DNA of 37,702 bases, from NCBI GenBank assembly GCA_016794615.1, contig JAEUJO010000032.1, positions 1 to 37,702 on the forward strand. The letters are read 5' to 3'. Below, one piece after another: positions 10,101 through 18,169 of the stretch. How positions within the stretch are numbered: position 1 is the stretch's first letter; each line of letters starts with the position of its first letter. The translations under genes and the position numbers were made by a program. Below the pieces are notes generated by a model. It saw only the letters and a program-made list of their open reading frames with translations. It ran no database searches and was not told where the DNA came from. Origin of the DNA: Pseudonocardia sp. (GTDB lineage: Bacteria > Actinomycetota > Actinomycetes > Mycobacteriales > Pseudonocardiaceae).

Positions 10101-10426
10101 CCTGCGGGACCGGTCGGGCCCGTGGCCTGCGCCTGGCGGGCGACCGCACAGGTGATGGTGACGTCCAGCGCCAGCGGCCGGTACGCCGTGAGGTTGAGCA
10201 ACGTGGACTCCGGCCAGGCCGGATCCTTCGGCCAGATCACCCGGGGCTCGTTCACCGACACCGGCGCGAACGGCAGCGCGAGCGCGCACAGCATTGCGAG
10301 GAGCCCCGTCAGCGCGGCGAACAGCGTCCGCGGCTTCCGCGCGGACGGCGGGGCGGCGACCGGCGGCAGCGAAGACGCTGAGGGCTCAGACGATTCTGGG
10401 CGCTCGGTCTCCGGAGCTGAAGTCAC
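7154..10426 (-). CDS. Emb-family arabinosyltransferase (GT53), copy 2
   Basis: A 1090-residue member of the Emb family with the same order of parts as its neighbour: an N-terminal TM segment (about 33-55), an extracytoplasmic beta domain, a multi-TM GT-C core with D306-D308 (ATDDDGYYAA), the TPSKWTHHFG motif and a C-terminal carbohydrate-binding domain. It would polymerise arabinan from decaprenyl-phospho-arabinose. The GTG start at 10426 is preceded by only weak RBS matches. It is the first gene of the minus-strand emb-emb-glfT2-like run and faces the flippase gene across 177 bp, which should hold divergent promoters. Odd features: an in-frame GC-rich repeat at 8902-8970 encodes a Ser/Ala/Arg-rich loop, and the EmbB Met306 position holds Val324. 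The exact Emb subtype is unresolved. Confidence 0.92.
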   Translation of the reverse strand: MTSAPETERPESSEPSASSLPPVAAPPSARKPRTLFAALTGLLAMLCALALPFAPVSVNEPRVIWPKDPAWPESTLLNLTAYRPLALDVTITCAVARQAQATGPTGPAGAVVLATVEPNWPLSTDEGMVVTARNDRLQVRAMGRVLVDDPLAGACTYTISGTGSGRPEYQGKNPDPLDPTVPDLSRLAGPDDAVLTVSRDGTELARATAPLLPSVDMLTTSVTSVPPGALRVTLDVDDEFTSSPTPLKRVLIGLLLVMLLATAVLLVRADIDDDRPDRRRWGRPRVVDAVVPLVIGFWTLVAPATDDDGYYAAMARNSRISGAVGNYYQLYDQNFTPFTWFYYVLGWWQGVVGNAPVMQRLLAVAFGLITWVLLRRFAADAMAETAPDRPWVRSACHAMLAAVFLAWWLPQDMGVRPEGVVCMCAAAAMYAVLVAWRRGRLAVAWLAFALAGLGFAAHPTGFTLLAPLLAGLPLLWRLVAEADGAGASQRAPASEERTAPGSRPSGAVPGAAMATTLRALAVASGGMVAPLLAFADGGLRDFLRGQQIFLSIQAQDSWTTEIQRYSFLLSQIPMGNYAKRAAVLLCLVSLAWFAVLAGAARMRRVQLPVTLWLSGSTTALAFAALWLTPSKWTHHFGALAGVGSAFLALFLVLAVPTMRSVLGMWRPPFGLVAGVVGSYVLAIALSWHGPNQWPYAWLAGVRRPTFTPAIKHVLLDSPLLWLLVLVVVVVVLVVASRVVGTRDPRLNVLRAVPILVAISLVGTTVYTVYTFGLAAVQGVPRSSLWAQSLADPTASRCAAAAGTEVLDPFTAVPLEEAPGLAAPPPATGFVAGGGYYTGNRPQGVAADRVWGSLVARDGASAERTEGQVTTSWYTLPDRTAGTVTVIAAGSLTDGGTLTAEYGRRSGATVEPAGTEVLTDAAHDASWRTRTLTPSAGADVVRLVGVDASGAIHGWLAFSAPVVARPVPLADFLPRAAPVALGWPLAFGWPCQRQPGIVNGITEPAAFGVLWGAKGALSGFSDGAFQPSRGGAFAQLSRSQSVLDLATVQPVDPNVQVEVFGSSLGRDRYALIERRRTESGASTATGPRTGG
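8902..8970. repeat. REP-like repeat inside emb copy 2
   Basis: Contains a perfect 12-bp inverted repeat, 8902-8913 (GGACCGCGCCGG) and 8926-8937, followed by a string rich in CGCTCG and GCCGGCGCTCG. A related string (GAGCATCG and GCGCCGGCGAG when read on the minus strand) lies in the dprE1-dprE2 spacer. It encodes a low-complexity loop in the protein and keeps the frame. Interpreted as a dispersed repeat. The family assignment rests on these two local copies only. Confidence 0.55.
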
Positions 10427-10603
10427 GCGCGCATCATTCCGAAAGGCACCGACAAAATGGTGGCCCGGGCCTCGCCCGGCGCGTCCCGCCTGCGGATGTC
10501 CTGATCAACAGGTGGGGCAACCCGGCATGTCCACCCGCGGACCGACGGCCCCCGGCAGGCGCGAACCGCCCGCGACGGCATACTGGATCGTCGGGGGAGG
10601 CCG
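10427..10603. promoter_or_regulatory. Divergent promoter region, emb operon / flippase operon
   Basis: This 177-bp gap separates the GTG of emb copy 2 (minus) from the ATG of the flippase (plus). On the plus strand CATACT at 10579-10584 resembles a -10 element, and a purine-rich GGGGGAGG at 10593-10600 lies only 3 nt before the ATG. No clear -35 box is visible in either direction. The call rests on gene orientation. Confidence 0.4.
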
Positions 10604-11914
10604 ATGCCCGGCTGCCCGGGGAGGTCGGTCCTGGCCAGCAGCACCAGGTCGCGGAGGCGCTCACTCGGCCTCGTCGGCCTGGCCATCGTGGGGTCCGGGC
10701 TCCTCGTCAACGCCTATCTGGCGATCATCGCCCGCACCATCTCCGCCGCCGAGTACGCCTATTTCGGCGCATTCTGGTCACTCGTGCTGGTCACGGGGTT
10801 CGGCATGTTCCTGCCCATCGAGCAGGAGACAGCTCGGCTGCTGCAGGTGCCGGACCGGCCGCGCGGCCTGCTGCGGGCCTCGCTGCTGACGGCCGCGTCG
10901 CTGGCGGCCGGGCAGGTGGTGCTGGTCGCCGCCGCGGCGCCGTGGCTGGCCCGCGCCTTCGGCGGGCACGCGTCGAGCGTCGTCGCGATCGCGGTGCTCT
11001 GCCTGATCAGCGCCGGGCAGTTCGTGGTCCGCGGTGCGCTGGTCGGCCTGGACCGGATGGACCGCTACGCGCTGGTCATGGTGCTCGACACCCTCCTGCG
11101 GGTGGCGTTCGCCGGCGCCGTCGCCCTGCTGATCGCCGACCCGGGCAGCTCGACGTTCGCCTGGACGCTCGTCGCGGCCGTCGGGCTGTCCCACGCCCCG
11201 CAGCTCTACCTGCTCGCCACGCGGCGCGTGCGCCTGGGCTCGGTGCCCGCCATGGGCGAGTGCACCGTCACCGTCGGGAAGGTGCGCCGGGCGGTCGCCC
11301 CGCTGCTGCTCGGTTCCCTGTGCGCCCAGGTACTGCTCAACGGGCCGCCGGTGCTGATCCCCGCCCTGGCGACGAACGAGGCCGAGATCACCCGGGCCGG
11401 GCAGTTCATCGCGGCGTTCACCCTCGCCCGCGTGCCGTTGTTCCTGGTCGTCCCCCTGCAGACCGCCCTGCTGCCGAGCCTCACCGCATTGCTGCACTCC
11501 GGAGACCGGGCGGCGCTGCGCCGCGTCATGCTGCACATCGCGATCGGGATCGTCGGCCTCGGCGTCGCGGCGGTCGTGCTCGGCTACTTCGCGGGCCCCC
11601 CGCTCGTCGGCCTGATCTTCGGCAAGTCGTACGTGCTCGGCGGCCGCGACGTCGCGCTCCTCGCCGTGGGCGTCGCCGGCTACATCGGGCTCGTCCTCGT
11701 CACGCAGGTGCTCGTGGCCGCTGTGCGGCACCGGCTCGTGGCGTGGAGCTGGCTGTCGGGCGTCGCCGTGGCAGCCGTCATCCTGTTCACCGTCCCGGAC
11801 CTTCTGCTCGCGGCCGAGCTGGCGTTCCTCGCCGGATCGGTGACGGGCTGGCTGGTCGGGACACTGCTGGTCCTGACCACCGGACGACGAGAGCGAGAAC
11901 TGCAGCGTGCCTGA
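10604..11914 (+). CDS. Polysaccharide/lipid-oligosaccharide flippase, MOP superfamily
   Basis: A 436-residue, strongly hydrophobic protein with about 12 predicted TM segments and the N-terminal pattern of Wzx/PST-type flippases (an early LVNAYLAIIARTISAAEYA-type segment, then GPPVLIPALATNEAEI in the middle). Members flip lipid-linked glycans from the inner to the outer leaflet. It is first in a tight plus-strand trio: its stop overlaps the next gene's GTG by 8 bp. The location between the emb and dprE genes makes a lipid-linked wall glycan, or even decaprenyl-phospho-arabinose, a possible cargo, but the sequence does not show the substrate. The ATG has a strong SD string very close to it, so the true start may differ by a few codons. 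Confidence 0.8.
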   Translation: MPGCPGRSVLASSTRSRRRSLGLVGLAIVGSGLLVNAYLAIIARTISAAEYAYFGAFWSLVLVTGFGMFLPIEQETARLLQVPDRPRGLLRASLLTAASLAAGQVVLVAAAAPWLARAFGGHASSVVAIAVLCLISAGQFVVRGALVGLDRMDRYALVMVLDTLLRVAFAGAVALLIADPGSSTFAWTLVAAVGLSHAPQLYLLATRRVRLGSVPAMGECTVTVGKVRRAVAPLLLGSLCAQVLLNGPPVLIPALATNEAEITRAGQFIAAFTLARVPLFLVVPLQTALLPSLTALLHSGDRAALRRVMLHIAIGIVGLGVAAVVLGYFAGPPLVGLIFGKSYVLGGRDVALLAVGVAGYIGLVLVTQVLVAAVRHRLVAWSWLSGVAVAAVILFTVPDLLLAAELAFLAGSVTGWLVGTLLVLTTGRRERELQRA

Positions 11915-13052
11915 CGGGACCCCCGACCTGGCGATTGCCCTGACGTACTACGCCCCGTACGTCTCGGGGCTGACCAACATGGCGCGCGACATCGCCGAGG
12001 GGCTGGCTGCCCGCGGCCGCGCGGTCACGGTCGTCACCAGCCACTTCGACTCGGGCCTCCCGCTGGCGGAGGAGATCAACGGCGTCCGGGTGCTGCGCGC
12101 GCCGGTGCTCGCGCGGGTGGGCCGCGGCGTGATCAGCCCGCAGCTCGTCGCGCTGGGCCGCAGGACGCTGGGGCGGGCCCGGGTGGCGTCCCTCCAGCTG
12201 CCGATGCTGGAGGCCGGCGCGATCGCCGCGGGCCTGCGCACCCCCCTGGTCAGCACCTACCACTGTGACGTGACGCTGCCGCCCGGCCTGGTCAATGACG
12301 TGCAGCGGGTCGTGGTCGACGCGTCGAACCGGCTGGCCATGCGTCGTTCCGTGGCCGTCGCGGTGACCAGTGAGGACTACGCGCGGCACAGCCGCATGTG
12401 GCCGTCGATCGAGCCGGCGATGCACGTCGTCGCCCCACCCTGCCCCGCGCCACCGATCGGCCGGCCGAACTACCGCGAGACCGGCGGGCCGCACATCGGC
12501 TTCCTCGGCCGGATCGTGCGCGAGAAGGGGCTCGAGCACCTCGTCCGCGCCTTCCGCGCGCTGCCCGACCCGGAGGCCCGCCTGCTGATCGGCGGCGACT
12601 ACAGCCATGTGGCGGGCGGCAGCGTCGTCTCGCAGGTGCGGACCGCGATGGGCGACGACCCGCGCGTCCGGTTGCTGGGGTTCGTGCCCGAGGAACGGCT
12701 TGCCGACTTCTACGCGTCCCTCGACGTGTTCACGCTGCCGTCGGTGAACGCGTTCGAGGCGTTCGGGATCGTGCAGGCGGTCGCGATGCTCGCCGGCGTG
12801 CCGGTGCTGTCCAGCGACATCCCGGGCGTCCGCCAGCCCGTCGTGCAGACCGGTTTCGGCACGCTCGTGCCACCCGCGGACGAGCCGGCGATCACCCGCG
12901 CCCTGCAGGAGCTGTACACGAACCCGCCGGACCGTACCCGCGGCATCGCCCGCGCGCAGCGCGCGTTCTCGGTGGCGAACGTGCTCGACGCCTACGAGGT
13001 GCTGCTCGACAAGGCCGCGTCGGCCGGCCGGCCGACGCGACCCTTCGGGTGA
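11907..13052 (+). CDS. GT-B glycosyltransferase, family 4-like
   Basis: A 381-residue GT-B enzyme. The N-terminal half carries an acceptor domain with the YYAPYVSGL pattern and a VSTYHCD segment. The C-terminal half has GFLGRIVREKGLEHL (donor domain) and the SVNAFEAFGIVQ region. It probably transfers a sugar from a nucleotide donor to a lipid-linked or surface glycan in the cytoplasm. It overlaps the flippase stop by 8 bp (GTG start at 11907) and the methyltransferase start by 4 bp (GTGA), so the three are translated as a unit. Odd feature: in the EX7E motif the first Glu is present (E284) but the position of the second Glu is Val292. Donor and acceptor are not predictable from sequence. Confidence 0.82.
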   Translation: MPDGTPDLAIALTYYAPYVSGLTNMARDIAEGLAARGRAVTVVTSHFDSGLPLAEEINGVRVLRAPVLARVGRGVISPQLVALGRRTLGRARVASLQLPMLEAGAIAAGLRTPLVSTYHCDVTLPPGLVNDVQRVVVDASNRLAMRRSVAVAVTSEDYARHSRMWPSIEPAMHVVAPPCPAPPIGRPNYRETGGPHIGFLGRIVREKGLEHLVRAFRALPDPEARLLIGGDYSHVAGGSVVSQVRTAMGDDPRVRLLGFVPEERLADFYASLDVFTLPSVNAFEAFGIVQAVAMLAGVPVLSSDIPGVRQPVVQTGFGTLVPPADEPAITRALQELYTNPPDRTRGIARAQRAFSVANVLDAYEVLLDKAASAGRPTRPFG

Positions 13053-13744
13053 CCGGCAGCCCCTACGGCCCGGGCTACTACCGGGCCAACGGCCAGTCCG
13101 GCGACCGGCCCGCGCTGGCGTGGTACGCCCGGCTCGTGCGCCGCCACTGCGGCCCCGGGCCCTACCTCGACTACGGCTGCGGCACCGGGCACCTGCTGCG
13201 ACGGCTCGCGGCGAACGGCAGCGCGGCGGGGTTCGAGGCTTCGGCGTGGTCGGTGGCGGCGGCCCGGGACACCGCGCCCGGCGCGACCGTGTACGACGAC
13301 CCGGCCGCCCTGCCCACCGCGGCCTTCGGCGCCCTGGTGGCCGTGCACGTGCTCGAGCACCTCGACGACGACGCGGTGACGGCCGCGCTCGCCACGTGGC
13401 GGCGGGTGCTGGTCCCGGGCGGGCGCGCCCTGGTCGCCACGCCCGACCCGGCCGGTCGCGGGCACGCGATCTCCGGCCCGCGGTGGGTCGGGTACGCCGA
13501 CCCGACGCACGTCAACCTCAAGCCGCACGCGTGTTGGCGGGAGATCCTGGTCGCACACGGGTTCGTTGTGCGGCGCGAGGGCAGCGACGGGTTGTGGAAC
13601 GTGCCCTACGCCCGCGCGCCGTGGCCGGGTGATGCGGTCCGGGCCGCCCCGGCGTTCGCCCAGTACCTCGCCGGGCGGCTCGTCCTGCCGCCGGGCTCGG
13701 GCGAGTCGGCGGTGTTCGTCGTCGAGCGCGGCGGGACCGTGTGA
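13049..13744 (+). CDS. SAM-dependent class I methyltransferase
   Basis: A 231-residue Rossmann-type methyltransferase. Motif I is LDYGCGTGHL at about residues 41-50; an ALVAVHVLEHLDDD segment (motif II/III region) and ALVATPDP follow. The GTG start at 13049 overlaps the glycosyltransferase stop as GTGA, a typical coupled start; the frame is open further upstream only as a shadow of that gene. Being third in the flippase-glycosyltransferase unit, it probably methylates the glycan or its lipid carrier, as O-methylation of sugars is common in actinobacterial surface glycans. This is inference from context. A small-molecule substrate remains possible. Confidence 0.8.
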   Translation: MTGSPYGPGYYRANGQSGDRPALAWYARLVRRHCGPGPYLDYGCGTGHLLRRLAANGSAAGFEASAWSVAAARDTAPGATVYDDPAALPTAAFGALVAVHVLEHLDDDAVTAALATWRRVLVPGGRALVATPDPAGRGHAISGPRWVGYADPTHVNLKPHACWREILVAHGFVVRREGSDGLWNVPYARAPWPGDAVRAAPAFAQYLAGRLVLPPGSGESAVFVVERGGTV

Positions 13745-13775
13745 CCACCCTCGCCGCGCAGCCGGATCCATCCCT

Positions 13776-13808
13776 TGACCGTGGCGGCGGAGGACCCCGG
13801 CACGGTCA
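13776..13808. terminator. Hairpin between methyltransferase and dprE2
   Basis: Perfect 8-bp inverted repeat, 13776-13783 (TGACCGTG) and 13801-13808 (CACGGTCA), with a 17-nt loop, 31 bp after the methyltransferase stop. The right arm contains the dprE2 stop codon. It could end the plus-strand transcript. There is no T-tract. Confidence 0.35.
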
Positions 13809-14561
13809 GACCGGCAGGCGGCGGAACACCGGCCGGGGAAGGTGGCGCAGCACGCTCATCACCCCGCGCAGCGGTGCCGGGACCCACACCTGCTCGCGGC
13901 GGTTGCGCACGGCGTCCACCGCGGCCGCCGCCACCACCTCCGGGGTGGTCGACAGCGGGGCGGGCTTCATACCCTCGGTCATCCGGGTGTGCACGAAACC
14001 GGGCCGGACCACCGTCACGCCGACGTCGTAGGGGCGCATCGCCTCGGTCAGCCCCGTGTAGAAGGCGTCGAGACCGGCCTTCGTGGAGCCGTAGACGAAG
14101 TTCGACCGCCGCGGACGCTCACCGGCGACCGACGACAGCGCGACGATCGCGCCGTGGCTCTGCTCGCGCATCCGCTCCGCCAGCGCCACGCCCACCGAGA
14201 CCGCGGCCGTGTAGTTCACCGTCGCGAGCTCCACCGCGGCGTCGACGTCCGTCCACGCCTTCTCACCGTCGCCGAGCAGCCCGAAGGCCACCACGGCGAC
14301 GTCCACGTCCCCGCCCGCGAACGCCTTGCGGATCACGTCGGCGTGCGTGTCGACGACGCGCGCGTCGAAGTCGACCGTCTCGACCGCGCAGCCGAGCTTC
14401 TCCACCCGCGCCTTCGCGGCGTCGAGGCGCTCCGACGGCCGGGCGGCGAGGACCACGCGCATCGGGCGGTCCGTCGCGAACGCAGCCACGATCGCGAGCC
14501 CGATCTCGGAGGTGCCCCCGAGCAGCAGCACGCTCTGCGGGTTGCCCACGGCATCGATCAC
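13806..14561 (-). CDS. dprE2: Decaprenylphosphoryl-2-keto-ribose reductase DprE2
   Basis: A 251-residue short-chain dehydrogenase close in length and sequence to mycobacterial DprE2 (254 aa). It reduces the keto intermediate made by DprE1, using NADH, to give decaprenyl-phospho-arabinose, the only arabinose donor for the Emb enzymes. The NAD-binding glycine motif GGTSEIG is at residues 15-21, and the catalytic Tyr157 and Lys161 sit in YGSTK, with a Ser in LSSVAG upstream. The GTG start at 14561 has a strong GAGGAGG five or so bases upstream. It lies 73 bp after dprE1 on the same strand, the classical dprE1-dprE2 order. Confidence 0.93.
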   Translation of the reverse strand: MIDAVGNPQSVLLLGGTSEIGLAIVAAFATDRPMRVVLAARPSERLDAAKARVEKLGCAVETVDFDARVVDTHADVIRKAFAGGDVDVAVVAFGLLGDGEKAWTDVDAAVELATVNYTAAVSVGVALAERMREQSHGAIVALSSVAGERPRRSNFVYGSTKAGLDAFYTGLTEAMRPYDVGVTVVRPGFVHTRMTEGMKPAPLSTTPEVVAAAAVDAVRNRREQVWVPAPLRGVMSVLRHLPRPVFRRLPV

Positions 14562-14634
14562 GACCCCTCCTCGCCGGCGCTCGTCGGCGCCGTGCTCGTC
14601 GATGCTCTGTCTGATGGCGGCCTCGCACGCTCGG
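14562..14634 (-). repeat. dprE1-dprE2 spacer with REP-like string
   Basis: The spacer carries, on the minus strand, GAGCATCG and then GCGCCGGCGAGGAGG, sharing words with the repeat inside emb copy 2 (8902-8970). The final GAGGAGG doubles as the dprE2 ribosome binding site. No promoter-like element is evident, so dprE2 is probably co-transcribed with dprE1. Confidence 0.4.
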
Positions 14635-16008
14635 TCACTGAGTCAGCTCCAGCCGTCGTGCCATGTCGGAGACGAAGAGGCCGCCGGGGTCGGCCGCGTC
14701 GCGGACCTTGCGCCACTCCTCGAACCGGGGGTAGCCCCGCTTGAAGGTCGCACCGGTCGTCCGTGACTCCTTCGCCAGGTACAGCCGCCCCCCGGCTTCG
14801 AGCACCAGCCCGTCGAGCTCGTCGCAGAAGCGGTGCAGGCCCGGCTCGATCGGGAAGTCGACCGTGACCGTCCAGCCGGGCTGGGGGAACGACAGCGGCG
14901 CCTGGTTCCCCGCACCGAACCGCTTGAGCACGTTCAGCCCGGACGCGTGTCGCGACGCCCCGATCTTCTCGACGATCCGGCGCAGCGCCGGTTCCTCCCC
15001 GGACGGGACGAGGAACTGGTACTGCAGGAACCCGCGCGAGCCGTAGACGCGGTTCCAGTCGCCGAACAGGTCGAGGACCTGGTAGAAGGCGGTGATGTTC
15101 TGGATGGCACCCCGCTGGCGGCGTGGCGCCTTGCGGTACCAGAGCTCGCTGAACGCCCGCAGCGTCGCCCGGTTGGCCAGGCCGTTCGGGAAGCGGTCGG
15201 GGAAGGTCAACAGCTGCGGCGCCTCGAACTTCAGCGGGTCGGCGCGCAGCTTCGCCGGCAGCTGGTCGCGCGTGGCCAGGGAGCCGCGGGTCAGCACGGC
15301 CCGGCCGAGCTTCGCGCCGGTCGTCGTGGTGTCGAACCAGGCGGCCGAGTACCCGTACGTGTCGTCCGAGCCGTCGGTGAGCAGCATGAGCAGCTCGTCG
15401 AGGTCGCGGGTGCGGTCGGTGTCGACGACGAAGTAGGCCGACTCCGTGGGCTGCAGCTGGACCGTCGCCGCCACGATCACGCCGGTCAGCCCCATGCCGC
15501 CGACGGTGGCCCAGAACAGCTCGGCCTCGGGGCCGTCCGGGGTCAGGGTGCGGACGGCGCCCTCCGCGGTGACCAGGTCCATCGACAGCACGTGGTTGCC
15601 GAAGCTGCCCTTGGTGTGGTGGTTCTTGCCGTGGACGTCCGCGCCGATCGCGCCACCGATCGTGACCTGCCTGGTGCCCGGCAGCACCGGCACCCACCAG
15701 CCGAGCGGCAGGGCGGCCCGCATGAGCGTGTCCAGGCTGACGCCGCCGTCGACGACCGCGACGCCCGTGTCGGCATCGATCGCGGGCGGGCGGGCGAGCC
15801 CGGTCATCTCGAGCACGAGGCCGCCCGCGTTCTGCGCCGGGTCACCGTAGGAGCGGCCGAGGCCACGGGCGATCACCCCGCGCGGGCCGGCGCCCGTGAC
15901 CGCGGCCACCACGTCGGCGGGCGTGCTGGGGACGGTGACGTGCGCGAGGGTCGGGGCGGTGCGCCCCCAGCCGTGCAGGCTCGTGGTCGAGGTCGGGGTG
16001 CTGGACAT
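14635..16008 (-). CDS. dprE1: Decaprenylphosphoryl-beta-D-ribose 2-oxidase DprE1
   Basis: A 457-residue FAD-dependent oxidase that aligns end to end with mycobacterial DprE1 (461 aa). It oxidises decaprenyl-phospho-ribose at C2, the first half of epimerisation to the arabinose donor. FAD-domain landmarks are [22 protein letters not shown] and [15 protein letters not shown]; the C-terminal MARRLEL matches the family end. The position of Cys387, the cysteine attacked by benzothiazinone inhibitors, is Thr382 here (codon 14863-14865, in [10 protein letters not shown]). The ATG at 16008 gives the family length; TAGCCT lies exactly 8 nt before it, suggesting a leaderless transcript. It is followed by dprE2. 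Confidence 0.95.
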   Translation of the reverse strand: MSSTPTSTTSLHGWGRTAPTLAHVTVPSTPADVVAAVTGAGPRGVIARGLGRSYGDPAQNAGGLVLEMTGLARPPAIDADTGVAVVDGGVSLDTLMRAALPLGWWVPVLPGTRQVTIGGAIGADVHGKNHHTKGSFGNHVLSMDLVTAEGAVRTLTPDGPEAELFWATVGGMGLTGVIVAATVQLQPTESAYFVVDTDRTRDLDELLMLLTDGSDDTYGYSAAWFDTTTTGAKLGRAVLTRGSLATRDQLPAKLRADPLKFEAPQLLTFPDRFPNGLANRATLRAFSELWYRKAPRRQRGAIQNITAFYQVLDLFGDWNRVYGSRGFLQYQFLVPSGEEPALRRIVEKIGASRHASGLNVLKRFGAGNQAPLSFPQPGWTVTVDFPIEPGLHRFCDELDGLVLEAGGRLYLAKESRTTGATFKRGYPRFEEWRKVRDAADPGGLFVSDMARRLELTQ

Positions 16009-16016
16009 CGCGAGCC

Positions 16017-16022
16017 AGGCTA
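16017..16022 (-). promoter_or_regulatory. -10 element of dprE1
   Basis: TAGCCT on the minus strand fits TANNNT and ends 8 nt before the dprE1 ATG, so transcription would start at or next to the ATG. There is no ribosome binding site upstream of that ATG, which fits a leaderless mRNA. No good -35 box is seen. Confidence 0.45.
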
Positions 16023-16223
16023 CGCGCCCGCCACCCGCGCCCCCGCCGCGGTCGAGGCCCCCGCTCGGCCCGCCGCACGCGTCCGCGCTGTCGCACAGCG
16101 TCGACGACCGGCGCACCTGCTGTGCAGGGTGCGGCGGCTCGGCTTGCTGTGCGGTGCGCTGCGGAGTGTGTGACGACCGCCCGGTCCCGGCGTCGTCGAC
16201 CGACGATTGTCGGTGCTCGTCGT

Positions 16224-16276
16224 TACGATCCGCCCGTCCGGCGCCCGACGCCGGCAACGGGGGTCGGCAACGGGGG
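16224..16276 (+). promoter_or_regulatory. Promoter and duplicated SD leader of the GT-C-like gene
   Basis: TACGAT at 16224-16229 fits a -10 element for the plus-strand gene that starts at 16282. Downstream, CGGCAACGGGGG occurs twice in tandem (16252-16263 and 16265-16276). The second copy supplies the SD (GGGGGAG) for the GTG at 16282. The rest of the 273-bp gap from dprE1 shows nothing clear. Confidence 0.4.
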
Positions 16277-16281
16277 AGCAC

Positions 16282-18066
16282 GTGGCCACATCGGTGCGCG
16301 CAGCGTGGGGGACGGCCGCGGCGCGCGGCGGGGCGTCGCCGGTCCGGCACGTCGTGCCGCGGGGGTCGGTCGCGGTCACCGTCGCGTCGTACCTCGCCGC
16401 CGCCCTCGCCCTGCACCACCGGCTGCTCCCGCAGCTCGCCACCGCCACGGCGGGCTGGACGTCCAGCGACTCCTACCAGTTCGTCTGGTGGATCCGCTGG
16501 CTGCCGTGGTCGCTCGCGAACGGAGCGGACCCGCTCTACACCACATACCTGCACGCCCCGCTCGGTGTGAACGGCATGTGGAACACCCCGGTGCCCGTGC
16601 TGGCCGCGCTCTTCTCGCCGATCACGCTCACCGCGGGCCCGGTCGCGGCCTACAACGTCGCGATGATCCTCGGCCCGGTCATGTCGGGTCTCGCGCTCGC
16701 GTCGGCCCTGGGTGCGTGGGTCGAGCGCTGGTGGCCGCGCGCCGCCGCCGGGCTGCTCTACGGGTTCTCACCGTTCGTCGTCGCGCACAGCTCGGTCGGG
16801 CACCTCAACCTCGTCTGGGCGGTCCTGCCACCCGCCCTGCTGTGGCTGCTGCACGTCCTGCTCGTCGCGCCCCGCCCCCGGCCGTGGCGGACCGGGGTGC
16901 TCATCGGGCTGGCGTTCGTCCTGCAGACCGGGATCTACACGCAGACGGTCGCGCTGTGCGCCGTCCTGCTCGTCGTGCTGGCGCTGATACTGGCGGTGCG
17001 GTGGCCGCGCGAGGCGGTACGCAGGGCACCGGACGTGCTGCGGGCGGCCGCGGCCTGCCTGGGCACCTACGTCGTGCTGTGCGCGTACCCGCTGTACCTG
17101 CTGCTCGCCGGGCCGGGCCGGCCGCGCTCGGAGATCCGCGAGCCGGAGGCGACGAATTCGGACGCGGCGAACCTGCTGGTCCCGACGTCCCTCACCCGGT
17201 TCCGCACGGGCCTGGACCCGCTCGCGGACGAGTTGCACACCCACTCCGGTGAGCAGGGCGGCTACGTCGGGCTCGCGCTGCTCGCGGTGGTCGTCGTCGC
17301 AGTGGTGACGGCGCGGCGCCCGCTCACCCGGGTCGTCGCGGTCGTCGGGGTCGTTGCCTGGGTGCTCTCGCTCGGGGTGAACCTCGTGGAGTTCGGCCAC
17401 GACACGGGCCTCGCGCTGCCCTGGCGCCTGGTCGAGGGCCTCCCTCTGGTGGGGGAGATCGAGGCGATGCGGTTCCAGGTGGTGGTCGCGCTGTGCGTCG
17501 CGATCGTCGTCGCGCTGTGGCTCGACGCGCTCGCCGACCTGCCCGCCGGCGGGCTGCGGACGCTCGCGCCGGTGGCGACCGGCGTCGCGATGCTGACGTG
17601 GCTGCCGGCGGACGAGCAGGTCGCCACGCCCGCGATCGTCCCCACGTTCTTCGCCGCCGGGGCACCCGGCCTGTCGGGGGCGGACGTCGTCGAGACCTAC
17701 CCGAGCTCCACCGGAGTCTGGGTGGGCGGGGCGCGGCCGATGCTGTGGCAGGTGGCCAGCGGCTTCGCCTACCGGACCACCGGCGGGTACTTCATCGGCT
17801 CGGACGCGCAGAACGACCTGCTGCTCGAGTCGCCGGTCACCGCCTACCAGCAGGGCGCCCTCGACGTGGCGGGCGGCGGTGCGCAGCCGTCCGCGGACGC
17901 TGCGACCGCGGCGCGCGACGAGCTGGGCGCGCTGGGCGCGACCGTCGTGGCAGTCGTTCCCGACGGTGCGGACGCCGGGCCGGTCCTCGACTGGACCCGG
18001 CGGGTCACCGGCCTGCCCGGTCAGCAGGTCGACGACGTCTGGCTGTTCCGGCTCGCCGCGGGGTGA
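16282..18066 (+). CDS. Polytopic membrane protein, GT-C glycosyltransferase-like
   Basis: A 594-residue protein with about 11 TM segments and a C-terminal extracytoplasmic domain (about 460-594). After the first TM segment the loop has [16 protein letters not shown] and a PLGVNGMWN motif, the layout seen in lipid-phosphate-sugar-dependent GT-C enzymes and YfhO-like proteins, where an acidic residue in the first outer loop is catalytic. It is not AftA: that family's sequence is not recognisable here. The GTG at 16282 is preferred over upstream TTG codons because GGGGGAG lies just before it. It faces dprE1 across a divergent promoter region. A role in adding a sugar to the wall or a lipid-linked glycan fits the context but is inference. 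Confidence 0.65.
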   Translation: MATSVRAAWGTAAARGGASPVRHVVPRGSVAVTVASYLAAALALHHRLLPQLATATAGWTSSDSYQFVWWIRWLPWSLANGADPLYTTYLHAPLGVNGMWNTPVPVLAALFSPITLTAGPVAAYNVAMILGPVMSGLALASALGAWVERWWPRAAAGLLYGFSPFVVAHSSVGHLNLVWAVLPPALLWLLHVLLVAPRPRPWRTGVLIGLAFVLQTGIYTQTVALCAVLLVVLALILAVRWPREAVRRAPDVLRAAAACLGTYVVLCAYPLYLLLAGPGRPRSEIREPEATNSDAANLLVPTSLTRFRTGLDPLADELHTHSGEQGGYVGLALLAVVVVAVVTARRPLTRVVAVVGVVAWVLSLGVNLVEFGHDTGLALPWRLVEGLPLVGEIEAMRFQVVVALCVAIVVALWLDALADLPAGGLRTLAPVATGVAMLTWLPADEQVATPAIVPTFFAAGAPGLSGADVVETYPSSTGVWVGGARPMLWQVASGFAYRTTGGYFIGSDAQNDLLLESPVTAYQQGALDVAGGGAQPSADAATAARDELGALGATVVAVVPDGADAGPVLDWTRRVTGLPGQQVDDVWLFRLAAG

Positions 18067-18078
18067 GCGGATTCTGAG

Positions 18079-18114
18079 GACGGCGGGATCAGGAGGGGGC
18101 ATGATCCCGCCGTC
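18079..18114 (+). terminator. Strong terminator hairpin after the GT-C-like gene
   Basis: A perfect 13-bp inverted repeat, 18079-18091 (GACGGCGGGATCA) and 18102-18114, with a 10-nt loop, begins 12 nt after the stop codon. The stem is very stable. No T-tract follows, as in many actinobacterial I-shaped terminators. Confidence 0.75.
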
Positions 18115-18169
18115 ACGGACATTCTCTGCGCCGAGATGGGGTCTGTGACCATTTCGATGCAGGCTTACG

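Noticed and set aside
14635..16554. Extension of DprE1 upstream to 16554
   Set aside because: The added residues are low complexity and unlike DprE1. The ATG at 16008 gives the family length and has a -10 box 8 nt upstream.
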